From contig OX419762.1 of NCBI GenBank assembly GCA_948567375.1, positions 10,484,001 to 10,548,000 of the forward strand: 64,000 nucleotides of DNA, given 5' to 3'. The stretch comes from Lunularia cruciata. Taxonomy: Eukaryota > Streptophyta > Marchantiopsida > Lunulariales > Lunulariaceae. The first letter of the stretch is position 1, and each line of letters starts with the position of its first letter. A program made the translations under genes and the position numbers. Shown here in pieces: positions 12,050-23,299 of the stretch. The notes beneath the pieces were generated by a model. The model saw only the letters and a program-made list of their open reading frames with translations. It was not told the origin of the DNA and ran no database searches.

Positions 12050-13170
12050 GAGATGGGAATATATATATGGTTGGTGTTGAGGAATTTGATACAAGATTTT
12101 TGAGAATGTGGGACATAAAATCCACATTATAGTGAGACTTATCAAGATGGTATTCTACTATGAAGGGAAATTCTTGGAGGAGTAACATCCATGGGGTAAG
12201 TCATTCCACATGACATGGCTTGTTGATTGAGTATTTGAGAGCTTTGTGGTCCACATGGAACACAAAACTGTTACCCACAAGGTAGTGTCAAGATTTTTGC
12301 ACAACAAAAATCATTCTGAGGCAATCCTCTTTGGTTGTGGAGTAATTTTGGTCTACCTAGTTGGATTGTTGGCTATCATAATAGATGGGATGTTCTCTTT
12401 ATTGATCATCATTTTGTGCAAGGACAATGCCCATCAATGTGTTGGATTTATCCACCAAGTCGTGAAAAGTAACCTCCTAATTGGGTGCTACAAGAATTGG
12501 AGCAATATCCAACATTACTTTCAAGGTCCTAAAAGCCTCAATACATTATGTGGTCCAAAAATTTCCACTTTGGAGTGTAGTAGGCCAGCTAGTTTAGCAA
12601 TTATCTTAGCACACATATGGATTGGGGGTAATATCTTGTATAGCCTAAGAAGCATCTAAGGTTGCATATTGTATTGGGTATAGGCAGCTACTAGATTCTC
12701 TTGGAGTCTACCTTGATGCCATTTTCATAGATCAAGTGGTGTAGGAGTGGCCCATCTCAGATAGCAAATAAACATTTCTAAGGATTCAAGGAAATCCTAA
12801 CATGCTAGTAGATGTGTAGAATGGCTCATAGAGCCTAAACATGGTTAGTGTGAGAGCAATGTATGCACATGTCATCAAGATAGAGCTCATTTCCTTTTTC
12901 ACTTCTCCAAAGGAGTTCATCATGTATCATAGAAACATTGTGGAAGCAAACTGTAGTCTGAACAACATCACTATGTAGGCATAAGTTCCCTACTTGGTGA
13001 CAAGGCGGTCTTGTATTGATCTCCTGGAGCAATAACTATTTGGTTGTAGTCGGAGTAGTAATCAGAGTAGTAGTCTATAACGGAAAAACATTGGCTATGG
13101 GTTACCTTGTCCAATAAGGTGTCTACAAATGGTATTGGAAAGGGGTTTGGTATAATATAAGAATTCAGTT
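12050..13170 (-). pseudogene. RT and RNase H remnant of element H
   Basis: On the minus strand, 13.17-12.66 kb carries a reverse-transcriptase palm remnant, with a Leu-Asp-Asp-Met segment at the catalytic position near 12870. 12.6-12.05 kb carries the gypsy RNase H signature, with an APILVAP-like start and the VDHKALKY block near 12240. These are hallmark pieces of Ty3/gypsy pol. Broken; old. Confidence 0.6.
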
Positions 13171-13195
13171 ACATCAAATCATCTCAAATTCAGTT

Positions 13196-13251
13196 TTCCC
13201 AAGTGGAAGAAACTCCTAAATATATACTTAGGAGTTTCTTCCACTTGGGAA
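13196..13251. repeat. Perfect 24-bp inverted repeat
   Basis: Arms 13196-13219 and 13228-13251 (TTCCCAAGTGGAAGAAACTC onward) are exact reverse complements around an 8-bp A/T-rich loop. It lies in decayed sequence of element H, just upstream of its RT remnant. Confidence 0.9.
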
Positions 13252-15001
13252 TTATCTAGATCTGGAAATTTTCTACCACCTGTAAGTGGAGCAGGAAGAT
13301 CTCAAACAAAAGTTTGGGAGGTTTGTCCAAAAAATAGAATTGTAACTTGTCTTCAAGGATGGTCTGATGGACTTCATATTATTTTAAAATTTTCTTTGTG
13401 GGTTTTCTTTTGGCATCAATAGCAATGGTGCAAGATGGTTATTTATCTTCTCAAAATGAGCTAAAAGAATTGTGTTGACAACCATAGGTTTTGTTTCACT
13501 ATCTTTGGAATACTAGTGTTGTTGTGAAGAGTTCTATATCTTTTTCATGGCAATCAATGTCATCTTTGAAATAAATGCAGGAGGTAGTGGAGGTTTCTTG
13601 AGTATGCTCATGTGTGTAAGAGAGTGGAAACATGGCATGGTAGAAAGCTCCATTGTCAATGCTAAGAGGAGTGTCCTTTGAGTCCAAAAAGGCTATGCTT
13701 GGAGTTGAATCATGCTTGCCAAGAACATTTTGTGAACTCACCAAAAGAATGGGGTTATTGCAGTATAGTTTTCTGGCTTCACCACTCATTTCTTCTTCCA
13801 TTATGAAAAGACATTTAGCAATGGTGTTGGCAATTTCCTCATCATTATCAGTGTGAGCCAAACTCCATGCATTGATGTTACAAGTGGTTCTCCCTCCTGA
13901 TCTAAGTAGGACAGACGTTCAGCTAGATACATAGGAAGTATTTCTTGTTTTGACTTCTTCCCGGGGGCTAACTTGTCAATTTGCCAAGAGGTGCATCTAC
14001 CAGCCAAGGGACTCCCAATAAGAGTGAGCATTGTACCAAAGCTAAGGTTTCCAAGATTAAGCAATCAATCAAGAAGGTCTTCTCTAATGAGGGTAGGCAC
14101 ATTGGACAACAAGCCAAGAGGGTGATATCTTCTTCTATTAGCCATGCAAAAGAGTGTGGAATTTTGGACCATCCCTTTTAAACCACAGGTTTCCACTACA
14201 CCCTTGGTCATAATATTTACAAAAGACTTTGAATTGATGCGGCAGTTTGGAATATCACTCCCTTGGATGGTTATATGGAAATCAGGGTAATGAACTTTTG
14301 TCTACAATACATGATGGTCCACTGAATTTCCTCAACCACAACTGTGTGTAGGACTCCGACATGGGTGTGTAGGATGCCTATATGTGGAGTAGGTTGAGTT
14401 CTTGTGGGAAACAATGGTCTGCCATTGTGAGATAGAATCTCCCATAAGAGGATCCTTGAGCAAACTACATGTTGCAGTTTGTAAGGAAGTTTTGTATTTT
14501 TCTATGCTCTATATGTGCTACCTTGCATAATATTTCATAATGATATTGGCTTTTATATTGGCTGGATCACCAATTATGTCATAATCATGTATGACAAATT
14601 TTGGTGGTTGTTTTGCCAATGTGTTAAACATGGGAATTGAAATCTTATATATTTTCATAGTGGGTTGCGGGCCATCATTGCAACCAACATTTTCATATGA
14701 GCCCCCATAAGAATAAATTTCAGAATTAGAACTACTGCTCAAGGTAAGTGCTTCATAAGTGTAGGACCCTATTGTGAGGAACATGTGTGTCTCTATCATA
14801 ACATCGTTACTAGTTAGAGTACATTCCTTGTAGTAGAGTTTTCTTTGATGGCAATAAAGTGGACATTTTTGTTGGGACCAAGATGATTTGGTTGTTATTT
14901 TCCATAGGTACTCCTTGTGCTTGAGTGATGGAGGTACTAAAATCAAGGCCCTATGCTAGGGTATATGATTTGGAACAAAATGTGCGATGAACAACCTTAT
15001 T

Positions 15002-15046
15002 AGGGCATTGGTTGGCATAATGATTCTTGCTACAAATATGACAACA
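15002..15046 (-). pseudogene. Zinc-knuckle-like remnant of element H gag
   Basis: The minus-strand translation contains a CxxC...H...C cluster with an HYANQC core, resembling the CCHC knuckle of retroelement nucleocapsids. Spacing deviates from the strict CX2CX4HX4C form. Its position between gag and protease remnants supports the call. Confidence 0.5.
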
Positions 15047-15417
15047 TATCTTGGATTGAGGAGAGCCTCCACCTTGCCTAATGCTCATCCTCCATGGAAG
15101 GGCAGATCTTGTAGATGCTGGTTGAAGTTATTATTAAGTAAAACAACAACAACACCATGTGCTCCTTGTTCTATAGGCTTGTGGTGTCTTTGCAACATTT
15201 GGCAGTTTGCGATGATGTGCACTTACCTTCCATAATAGATATCAAAATTTGGAATGTCTAGGATGGCACACTTAGCATTGGTATGCACTCATCCTAGGCA
15301 ATGTGTACGAAGATTTCTTTCTTGGTAGCAATATTTATTTGAATTCTCTCTTGTGATTGCGGTGCTAGGTGAAGGTTCACTAATCGTTCCAACCTCACCA
15401 AGATGTACTATAATGCT

Positions 15418-15995
15418 GATTGATGCATGTATGTTCTATTTTGATAATAAGTTTGGCATTGCAAGTAGTTGAGAGATAACAATTATATAGAGTTGAAGCA
15501 AGCTTCTACTTTAGCCATGATTAGCTAGAGTTAGTCATAGCTAAGATATAGGTGCCTCAACTAAGAGAAAGGAAAAAGAGTGACAATACTATTTTGGATT
15601 CTAGTGTATGAACTGTATATTATTCTTAGGTGTTTGCCTTTGAGGATAGAGTTGAAAACTCTTGGACCCACTTGCCTTTTTGGTTTGGATTCTTCTATCG
15701 TCCAAGGATAGCACATGTGAAGGAATCCTTGACTTAGTAGTTGGATCAAGATACAATCACATGCTTATGATATTATTTCATGAGTTTTGATATTCCTTTA
15801 GAATTTTTGACTTCACATGAACTTTTACCAAGTACATTAAGTTCTCTAGTGAGAAATGATTCAAGTCTTGGAGGTGCTTTGAAGTTCAAACCTTGAAGGA
15901 ATGGGATGGAGTTTGGTTCTTTGCCTTCTTAGTCCATCTTCCTACCTTAATAATTATCAAGGGTTCATCTTGAGTGAGAGATATGCCAGTTCATA
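15418..15995 (+). mobile_element. Family A LTR, probable solo LTR, older subtype
   Basis: Starts near TGATGCATGT and ends in GCCAGTTCATA. It aligns along its length with the family A LTRs (for example 44936-45628 and 49426-50085), through blocks such as TTAGCTAGAGTTAGTCATAG-like, CTATTTTGGATTCTAGTGTA and CATGTGAAGGAATCCTTGAC. It is closest to the LTR of copy C. No internal sequence follows on either side and both flanks look like element H gag, so a solo LTR inserted into H fits best. It is about 100 bp shorter than the intact LTR. Confidence 0.75.
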
Positions 15996-16500
15996 GTTCT
16001 TTATCTTCGTGGTAGATGTGGGAACATTGGCAACTATGGGAATGTGCAAAGCCTATGTAGCTATGGGATGAGCTATGGGAGTTGCTATGGGCACATGATC
16101 ATACATGGGTACCAATTGTGGTACCATGTATGGGGCTTGTGTAACTATAAGAGATCTTGTGTAGAAGTAATTTGGTTGTAGGTATCCTTGAGTGGTAGAA
16201 TATGATGCATCATGTTCCACTTAAATCCTGGTATTATAGAGCAAGGGACGTGTAAGGCCATATCCCTCTTGTTAGCTTGAGCCCAATAGTGTACCTCCTT
16301 GAATGCTTGGGGTAAAGTTGTAGCCTTGTTGTATATGAGAATATCCTCAGGTAGTGAGTGCAACTATAGGATGTGAGGCGGAGGTAAACAAGTTTCCATG
16401 GGCAAAAGTGCTTGCCATTAAAGGAAACATTACTTACAAGAAGTGTAGCTTCCTTTGGATTGAAAAAATTCATAGAGATAGGAAATACCACTTTCCCTAA

Positions 16501-16610
16501 AATTAAATATATTTTTCTATGGATACAAGAGGCAATGCTTCTCGCAAACTTAAAAGCAATTTTAAGTTTGGGAGAAGCATTGCCTCTTGTATCCATAGAA
16601 AAATATAATT
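16501..16610. repeat. Near-perfect inverted repeat, arms about 50 bp
   Basis: The arms at 16501-16555 and 16560-16610 are reverse complements around a 4-bp loop (GCAA). The inner 46 bp have one mismatch and the outer ends differ by a 4-bp length change. Shared arm text includes GGATACAAGAGGCAATGCTT. It lies at the upstream end of element H. Confidence 0.9.
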
Positions 16611-16744
16611 AAGTTTGTCAAAGTGGAGGTAATGATTCTCTCATGGCTATGGCCTCATGGGGCGGTGAGAAATAGACAAAACTAGAGCATATTGTAGAAT
16701 GAAGGGGAGAGGATATACAAATTCCCTAATAGCAATACCAAAAA

Positions 16745-17709
16745 TGTTGGTTGGGTTAGTCCACTCCCGTGGTGGAGAATGCAAGATGCTATGGGAGGAA
16801 GGGAAATGATGGTACAATTCTTGCACAACCTACCTTTTACTTGGCTTGGGGAAGAATTGTAGTTAGGATTCCCGTAGTTAGTCATAATTCCACTAAGGAG
16901 TGGGAATCTCTTGTAGACACTTACCCTTGAGGATGGCTTGAGGGTCTATTGCCTCCTCAAACTCTTTTGCCTCTGTGGTATGTCACTTAGTACTTAAGCA
17001 ACATGTTTGGGAGGTAGGTTCCAAATACAATCTCTGCTTATGTGACCATTGCAATGAGTAACCAAGGAGCACTAATTCACACCATAAAGACACATACCTT
17101 TCTACAAATTCACTTACTCATTCACATGATACAAAAAACTAGGATAGGACTTTGGTGGTTTTTATATTAAGCTTGGCCACATTGACCTTAAGATGTAGAG
17201 TAATGGTAGAATCCCATTGGGAAAACGAGTGACCAATTCCCTTAGTGATATTGGTCAACCCCTCCCATAGGTAGAAAGATCACAACCCCTTAAGTCTCTT
17301 TTTCTCTTGGATAACCTTCCACTATCACATATTCAAGTTAAAATATTACCCTCACAAGAGGGGACAATCCTCACTAAATAGCAGCTCTAACCCTAAAAAT
17401 AATTTCCTATCTACCCTAAGCACTATATTAAGTGCAGCCATTGCCTTTTTTGCAGCTTGTGCTATAAATGCCAATTAACTCTCCTCCCTTAGATGCTCTT
17501 CCTCCAGATATACATAACCTACTCTATCAGCATGCCACTAAACTCTTAATTATTTTCTCCTAACTATTATACATTCCTGTAGTTCTTCTCTTCCCACATC
17601 TTTAGATGTTGCCTGCACTTGGTCCATGCTCACAAATGTTTATTTCTCATATTGGATTCTTCTTTGCAACTAGTATTCATATAAAAGACCTTTTTTGCCT
17701 TGTGAAAAT
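16745..17709. repeat. Repeat R2 (LTR-like), second copy of R1
   Basis: Aligns with R1 (2996-3954 plus 5873-6035) from TGTTGGTTGGGTTAGTCC to the GACCTTTTTTGCCTTG block. It has a single unit where R1 has the 38-bp array, and the unbroken site TTTTCTCCTAAC where R1 carries S1. A TATAAAAG box occurs at 17669-17676. Probably a decayed LTR; the family is not recognised. Confidence 0.55.
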
Positions 17710-17730
17710 AAAGGCAAAAGTAGTAGCATT

Positions 17731-17764
17731 TAAGGGAGAAGAGCCAATTGGCTCTTCTCCCTTA
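17731..17764. repeat. Perfect 34-bp palindrome
   Basis: 17731-17747 (TAAGGGAGAAGAGCCAA) is followed with no spacer by its exact reverse complement at 17748-17764. It lies just beyond the recognisable end of R2. A loop-less palindrome resembles fold-back copying more than a terminator; there is no adjacent gene. Confidence 0.9.
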
Positions 17765-18578
17765 GATAGCCCAAGGGAAATAAGTAGAAATCTGTTAAGT
17801 GTAGAATGAACTATTGGCTTGGAATTCTCGTAGGCCTTGAATTCTATCTTTGTCCTTATATGCATTTTGCCCCAAAAATAATTTTGGCTTAAGTTTTGAA
17901 TAAATTTTGACTCTTGCAGTCATTGGTTTTGCAGCCAATGATTGCAAGAGTGTAAATACTGGTAAAGCAAATGACAAGTAGTTGTGATTGGTGGTGGATG
18001 CATAGTCACTTCTTAATTGTGTTTAGGATAAGATCAGTAGGTAGGATTAGTGATAAGTAGAGTAGGTTTATTTAGAAGATTTCCATCACTATTAGCCATT
18101 GATCATCTTCATCAAAGAGTTAGGAGATTGTATATACAGGTTGCAATCCAAAGAAGAATTGTCCATTTTTTTCATAAACAAGTAATCAGCTTAAGCACCT
18201 TTCCTAAGTCTTTTGTTGGATTGCTTTTGCTTACATCTTTGATTGTATATGCTTGGTCAAGTTGAGGTGAAGAATCTTGTAAGAAGAGTGTGTGTTTAAG
18301 TACTTGCGTAGGAAACTTGCTTTGAATCAAGGAAGTTACCATTGACATTTAGCGAGAATGAGTATTGGAATACCTACTCAAGAAACTTACACATAATCAA
18401 GGAAGTTATTCTTGACATCTCAAATGAGCAAGTCAATGTGAGGAAAGGTTTTAGGAACAACGGAGCATTGAGAGTACCACAGAATAGAAAAGCCAAGTAG
18501 ATAGTTGATTCTGGATTTTGTTGGGATTGTGTTTTCTAGGAAGAGATGCACATCATCAACAATGGCATTAGGGTGAAA
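17765..18578. other. Unassigned sequence between R2 and family T
   Basis: No recognisable gene. It holds an imperfect inverted repeat (17910-17926 with 17935-17951, one mismatch) and a 70-bp imperfect tandem duplication (18301-18370 and 18371-18440, both with AATCAAGGAAGTTA and TTGACAT). A 71-codon frame at 18050-18265 has no motif. Confidence 0.4.
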
Positions 18579-18959
18579 GAACCTTCAACCTGAAAACTGA
18601 CCTTTGGGGTGAAGGATACCTACAAGAAGGAACTAGTTGCCAAGGTAAAAGAGTCTCTTTAGGAGGAAGAGGCCTTGGGCATGAAATAAACCACCACTAT
18701 CAAGGGCTTATCAGATAAGATTTCTTTTTTGAGTGGTTATTAATTTATCTTTTATGTAGGATACCATAGTGAGTATCCCTACTTCTTTTGCAAGTGGTTT
18801 CTCCCCAAGAGGTTAAATAGGCAATAATAGACAACTAGTGATACTATGACACTTTATCTCCATTTCTAGTCATTTCCAACATGTACTCTTGGGAAAAAAA
18901 CTTGTTCTAACCAATTGTACTATTTATATATCAACACTTGGTTGCCACAAGTGGTCTCT
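18579..18959 (+). mobile_element. Family T end, second copy
   Basis: Aligns collinearly with 54774-55157: a GAACCTT...CCTTTGG start, then RGTTGCMAAGGTAAAAGAG, GAGTGGTTRTTAATTT and a GTGGTTTYTSCMCAAGAGGTTAAA-type block, ending in GGTTGYCACA. Equal length (381 and 384 bp), the same order and a CA end indicate the 3' end of the same LTR-element family. The sequence beyond the CA end differs between the two copies, as expected at an element border. Confidence 0.6.
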
Positions 18960-21280
18960 AAGAACTTTTATAAGGTGAATTTCATCAATAGTCAATGAGA
19001 AATGCAAAAATTGTAGGGCAATTGCTATAAATTTTCCATCTATACCAAATAAAAGCAAAGACTTGCTTAGTGGAATGGCAAACAGACCAAACTAACCCTC
19101 TACTTGTGAGCTTCTTCATAGATTGGGCACCTTTTGATCTCATAGTTGTGGGTGTCTCTTCCTTGGGGTACATTGGCTTTGGCCCTAATGTCCCAAGTAC
19201 CTATCTTTGCTTGAACTCCCATTGCCATGGATATCATTGTATCCTTACCATGCCTTAATTGTGCAATCTAGATGCCTTCTTGTTCTAGAATTGGAGCCAT
19301 TCCCTTATCTCAAGACTAATTATCTTAAGGCTACTCCTATATTTACTCCTTTGATGCATATGGATTGTACTTCTTTTGGGTGATCTTCATCTCCACCCTC
19401 TTCATCCAAAGAGAGTTCAAACTTGAAGAAGGATAGTAATCTTTGTGGTATTGGTGAATCTTGATCCCAGATTTATCCACCTTCTTCTTCTTTTTCTTTG
19501 TGCATGGGAGCTTTACCTTTCTCCCAATTTTTTGTTGTGTAAGGGAAAACCTCCACTCCATGATCACCATCATTGTTACTTGCTGACTCCTTGTCTTTAT
19601 CTTCATCAGATTCATTATCTTTTGATTAATCATCTACCACCTACGGGTTAGATTTGTGTCTCTTGGTAATTGGCACACTCACTTGTACTACCTGTATCTT
19701 CCATTTTTTGCTGCTGGAGTTTGGGCCAATAGGGTTCAGAATCTTGGACTTACTTGCCCATTTTTGTGAAGTTAAACATTGCATCCTTGTACTTCTTGTC
19801 TTCCCTACACACTTGGGTCTTGATTGCTAATACCTTGTTGGATAATAGTGAACCAATAATGTCTTCTTCTCTTCCTTCCTTAATAATTTCATCTTGATTT
19901 AGAAATGAATTATGAACGGAAAGTGGAAGGTAGTACTTCCATTTGCTTGTAAACTGTTTATTAGCTCCTTGACTTGTTGGTAGAGTATCTTTGCCCAATT
20001 CATAGGATGTTCTTTGTACATCAATCAAAAAAGGTGGCTTGCACATTGTTGACATAAGTTGTTTGTGTTGATAAACAAACTTTATGATTGAAATTGCTAT
20101 GATTCACCTTGTTAGATCATTGTAGCTCTTCATCTTCCAACCATTCTTATTCTTGAACAAGGCTAGAAAATTGTTTTTCATTGCCTTTTTTGATGTGGGC
20201 CACTCTTGTTCCAAGTGCTTAGGGTGGAAATTGCATCCTGGAGAACCTTATATCACAAATTGCAAATGTGCTACCTAACACATTGCCCCATAGGTCTGTA
20301 AAATTTGGGTGCTTCTACTCTTGAATCTCTTGTACCATCGGGTGATTTTTAAGCTCCCAATTCCACATCAAAAATTGCACTCACTTCATGATGACATACT
20401 CCCGATAATAGTAGGTTTCCCACTTCTCTACTCTATGTGACCTCAATGTCACATTAGGAATAGTCTTGTACGTCTTGGGCAACATTGCATTTGCAATTTT
20501 TCATGATGTACTTGAATTCTATTCCTCTATCTTTCTTAGCACCCAAGTCCTAATCACCCACTTACCCAATCTATCATTCCACTTTCTTGAATTTTAAATT
20601 CATCTTTGAGATTATGGTCTACTCTAAAGTTGATTATGTTCTATGCTCTATGTTTGTTAGCAAGTAGTTGCACGTATCTCAATCAATGAACCTCACTTCC
20701 TTGCCAAGTCTTGGATTCATACCTTGCATTTGGACAACTTAGCAATTTGGAGTGTAGTTGAGGTGAGCTGTTGTTGTTACACATGTGAGAAGTACCATGA
20801 AGACAAATGGTTACCAAAATCAGTTTTTTGGTACAAGTGGCTTCTTCAAGTATGTATCTACTAAGATGGATAACTGACCTTTGGCCCAATGCTTGCATGG
20901 CAAAGAGTGGTCATGGCCAAAGGTGTACAAAGCCAAAGGTATGAGGGAAAACTCACATGGGAAGGAATTTCCAACCCAAAGGTCCCCTTGATACACAACA
21001 GCTATCCATGATCATGACCACAACAAAAGCCTTTTTTTGGCTGCACCTCCAAGAAAAACTTTGTTAGGGCCAATGTCCTTTAACTTGTTCTTCCTACCAT
21101 GATAACCTTCCCTAGTTTTGACTTTCCTTTTGAGCTAACATGAATTTTTCTAATCCTATCACCTAACTTTAATCTTCATTAAATACTATTAAATTGAAAA
21201 TGAGAAAATAAAAAAGATCAAAAAGAGGTCAAGTGAGCTAGTACATTTATCCTATCCTATCCACATGTGGGTTAATTAGA
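18960..21280 (-). other. Unassigned decayed region with minus-strand frames
   Basis: The longest frames are on the minus strand: 96 codons (19343-19633, Lys-rich) and 101 codons (19750-20055, containing MCKPPFLIDVQRTSYELGK). I recognise neither. The A/T-rich, mutated look matches the neighbouring fossil elements. It could be coding remnant of an unrecognised retroelement; no host gene is supported. Confidence 0.25.
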
Positions 21281-21334
21281 TGCCTTACACATGTAAGGGA
21301 AGGTTTCAAGTCTTTCCCAAAGACAATTTGAAAT

Positions 21335-21600
21335 TATACACCTTTGGACTTACAATTCCAAAGGTGACAACTTCAAAGATCTATACAACTCCAAAGGCCC
21401 TCCTCATTGAAGGTCTAAACAACTCCAAAGCTTCCTGCTTGAATGTTTGTACAACACCAACGACCTTCCTCCCAAGCTGCATACAACTTCAAAATCCTTC
21501 CTTCCTAAAGGTCTATAAAAGTCTAAAGGCCTTCCTCCTTAATGGTATTTACAACTTCAAAGGTCTTGTAACTCCAAAGGTCTTTATGATTCATTCAAGA
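21335..21600 (+). repeat. 33-bp minisatellite, about six to seven units
   Basis: Imperfect units of 32-34 bp recur, with starts near 21384, 21418, 21451, 21483, 21517 and 21551, each built on ACAACTYCAAAGGCCTTCCT. In the + frame 21280-21621 the period is 11 codons, giving repeated Thr/Asn-x-Pro/Ser-Lys-Ala patterns. The frame may simply survive because the period is a multiple of three. No promoter or homologous gene was recognised. Confidence 0.75.
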
Positions 21601-22179
21601 ATTCTAAAACTGAAATGCTAACAATTGTTGCTACATATCACCAAGCATAGCTACTTTGATGTCAATGGAAAGCCTTTAGAAGACACTTCTAATTATATAA
21701 AGATGATTGTGTGTCAACATGTAATCACAAAAATATCAACACTAAAGTGCATGCAATAAAATTCCTTTGGGATTGAAGACTTTTTGGAGTAGTAGGACCC
21801 TTTTGGGAGAAGAATATTTGTACTTAAGTGTTTCATACCTTGGAATATGCAAATATAAATATGAAGAAAAATTAAGCAAGAGGTTTCCTTTCCTTAACAT
21901 GAACATAATCTTACTAAAACAAAAAAAAAACAAAAAAAGTTGTAGATTTTTTACAAATGTGAGCATCACAATATGCTCTTCTTTTATTGCATTTTTTAAG
22001 GTCATATTTAATGTTGATGAATCAGGGATGATTTTGTTGAGATGGACAAAACTATGAGGCATGTGTGCAACAGAATATCCAATTGGCAAAACTACTACTT
22101 GAATGAGGCACGACATGGAGAAATTTTTTCTTATTGAAAGCTCTTTTTGCACTTGGCTGTAGTTGTAGTTTATATTCTG
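21601..22179. other. Unassigned A/T-rich sequence
   Basis: No motif, repeat or frame I can interpret. Overlapping frames occur on both strands (96 codons +, 163 codons -), a sign of chance openness in A/T-rich DNA. Confidence 0.4.
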
Positions 22180-22458
22180 TTCTATCCACATGGGCATATG
22201 CCCAAGAGTTCTCAATTCCTTCCTCAAAGCCAAACACCTAGGAATAATACCAAGTCAATACACTAGAATCCAAAATAGTGGTGCTCATCTTTTCCACTTC
22301 CTTTAAAGTATGGTCCCCTTTATCTTAGCTATGGCCAACTTTAGCTAATCATGACTAATGTAGAACCATCCTTTATCTATATAAATATTATCTCTCAAGT
22401 ACTTGTAATACCAAGCTAAATATCACAATATCACATACATGCACAAATGGGTGTTATA
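22180..22458 (-). mobile_element. Family A LTR fragment
   Basis: Matches the 5' part of the family A LTR in minus orientation. Its outer end, at 22458, reads TATAACACCCATTTGTGCAT on the minus strand, and it continues through the AGTCAATACACTAGAATCC block to about 22197. The edge at 22458 sits exactly where integrase sequence of element I stops, so the LTR appears to have inserted there. The left side is truncated. Confidence 0.7.
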
Positions 22459-23100
22459 GATCTGTGTGGATGCATTCACTAAATTGTTGTACACAAACTC
22501 CACTAGTGGAAGTAAGTCAACTCACCTTTCTTGCTTTTCTAAAGGGAAGCCCATGAGCATGTCCTCAAAAGTACAATTATCCTGGTCCATCTGACCATTG
22601 GTATGTGGATGGTAGGCTATGGACATGGCCAATTTGGTTTTGAAGAGACCAAGGAGTGTTCTCCAAAACAAATTGGTGAATTGAGTGCCCCCATCAGTGA
22701 TGAGCACTCAAGATAGGCCATGGTGAGAAAACACAACATCTAAGTACAATTGAGCTAACTGGAGAGCCGTCACATCCCTGGAGGTAGGACAGACATGGAT
22801 TATTTTGCTAAGCCAATCAACAAAGATGATGAGGAAATCAAATCCTGAAGTGGTCTTGGGCAATTCACAAACCAGATCCATGCTTACTTATTCCCAATGG
22901 TGTGCAAGAGTAGGAAGGAGTTGAAGGAGTCCTATGGGAGCTTGATTAGACACTTCTTTTTGTTGGCAAAGGAGGCAGCTTTGAACATACTCTATCACAT
23001 TGTTGCTCATCTTGGGCCAATAATAATTGTGTTTGGCTACTACATCTAAGGTTTTGTCCACTCCAACATGACAGGCAATGGTAGAATCATGACATTTTGC
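22459..23100 (-). pseudogene. Integrase remnant of element I
   Basis: Minus-strand frames show the zinc-binding part (CLLCQQK near 22980), the second catalytic-Asp block (LITDGGTQF near 22700) and the HPHTNGQ segment before the catalytic Glu. The sequence stops at 22459 against the family A LTR fragment. Fossil. Confidence 0.65.
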
Positions 23101-23299
23101 TAATATGGTGGTCCTTAGGTCCTTGTCATCCGGGATCTATAACTTGCCATCCCAAAACATGAGTTCTCGGGTATTGGTGACACCTTTGGATGATCAATCT
23201 CCTACAATCTATGGGTCAGTTTTTGTAGTAGCAAGAATCCTTGGCCAAAATTTAGGGTTCATCTTTACCTCTACCACTAGATTGTTTTCCATAGACATT

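Larger units (their letters stand above)
11050..16400 (-). mobile_element. Element H: old Ty3/gypsy retroelement, broken
   Basis: Read on the minus strand, the pieces come in canonical Ty3/gypsy order: a gag region (about 16.4-15.0 kb), a zinc-knuckle-like box (15002-15046), protease-like sequence (about 14.3-14.2 kb), reverse transcriptase (about 13.2-12.7 kb), RNase H (about 12.6-12.05 kb) and integrase (about 11.65-11.05 kb). The integrase stretch with VDYNTKWVEAKS resembles the plant Tat/Athila branch, where this core is typical. Many breaks, no intact frame and no LTR recognised, so it is old. A family A LTR (15418-15995) is inserted in the gag region, and three strong inverted repeats lie within or at its borders. 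Confidence 0.65.

Noticed and set aside
17731-17764. Palindrome as a transcription terminator
   Set aside because: There is no upstream gene and no loop, and plant nuclear genes do not use such terminators; treated as a foldback.
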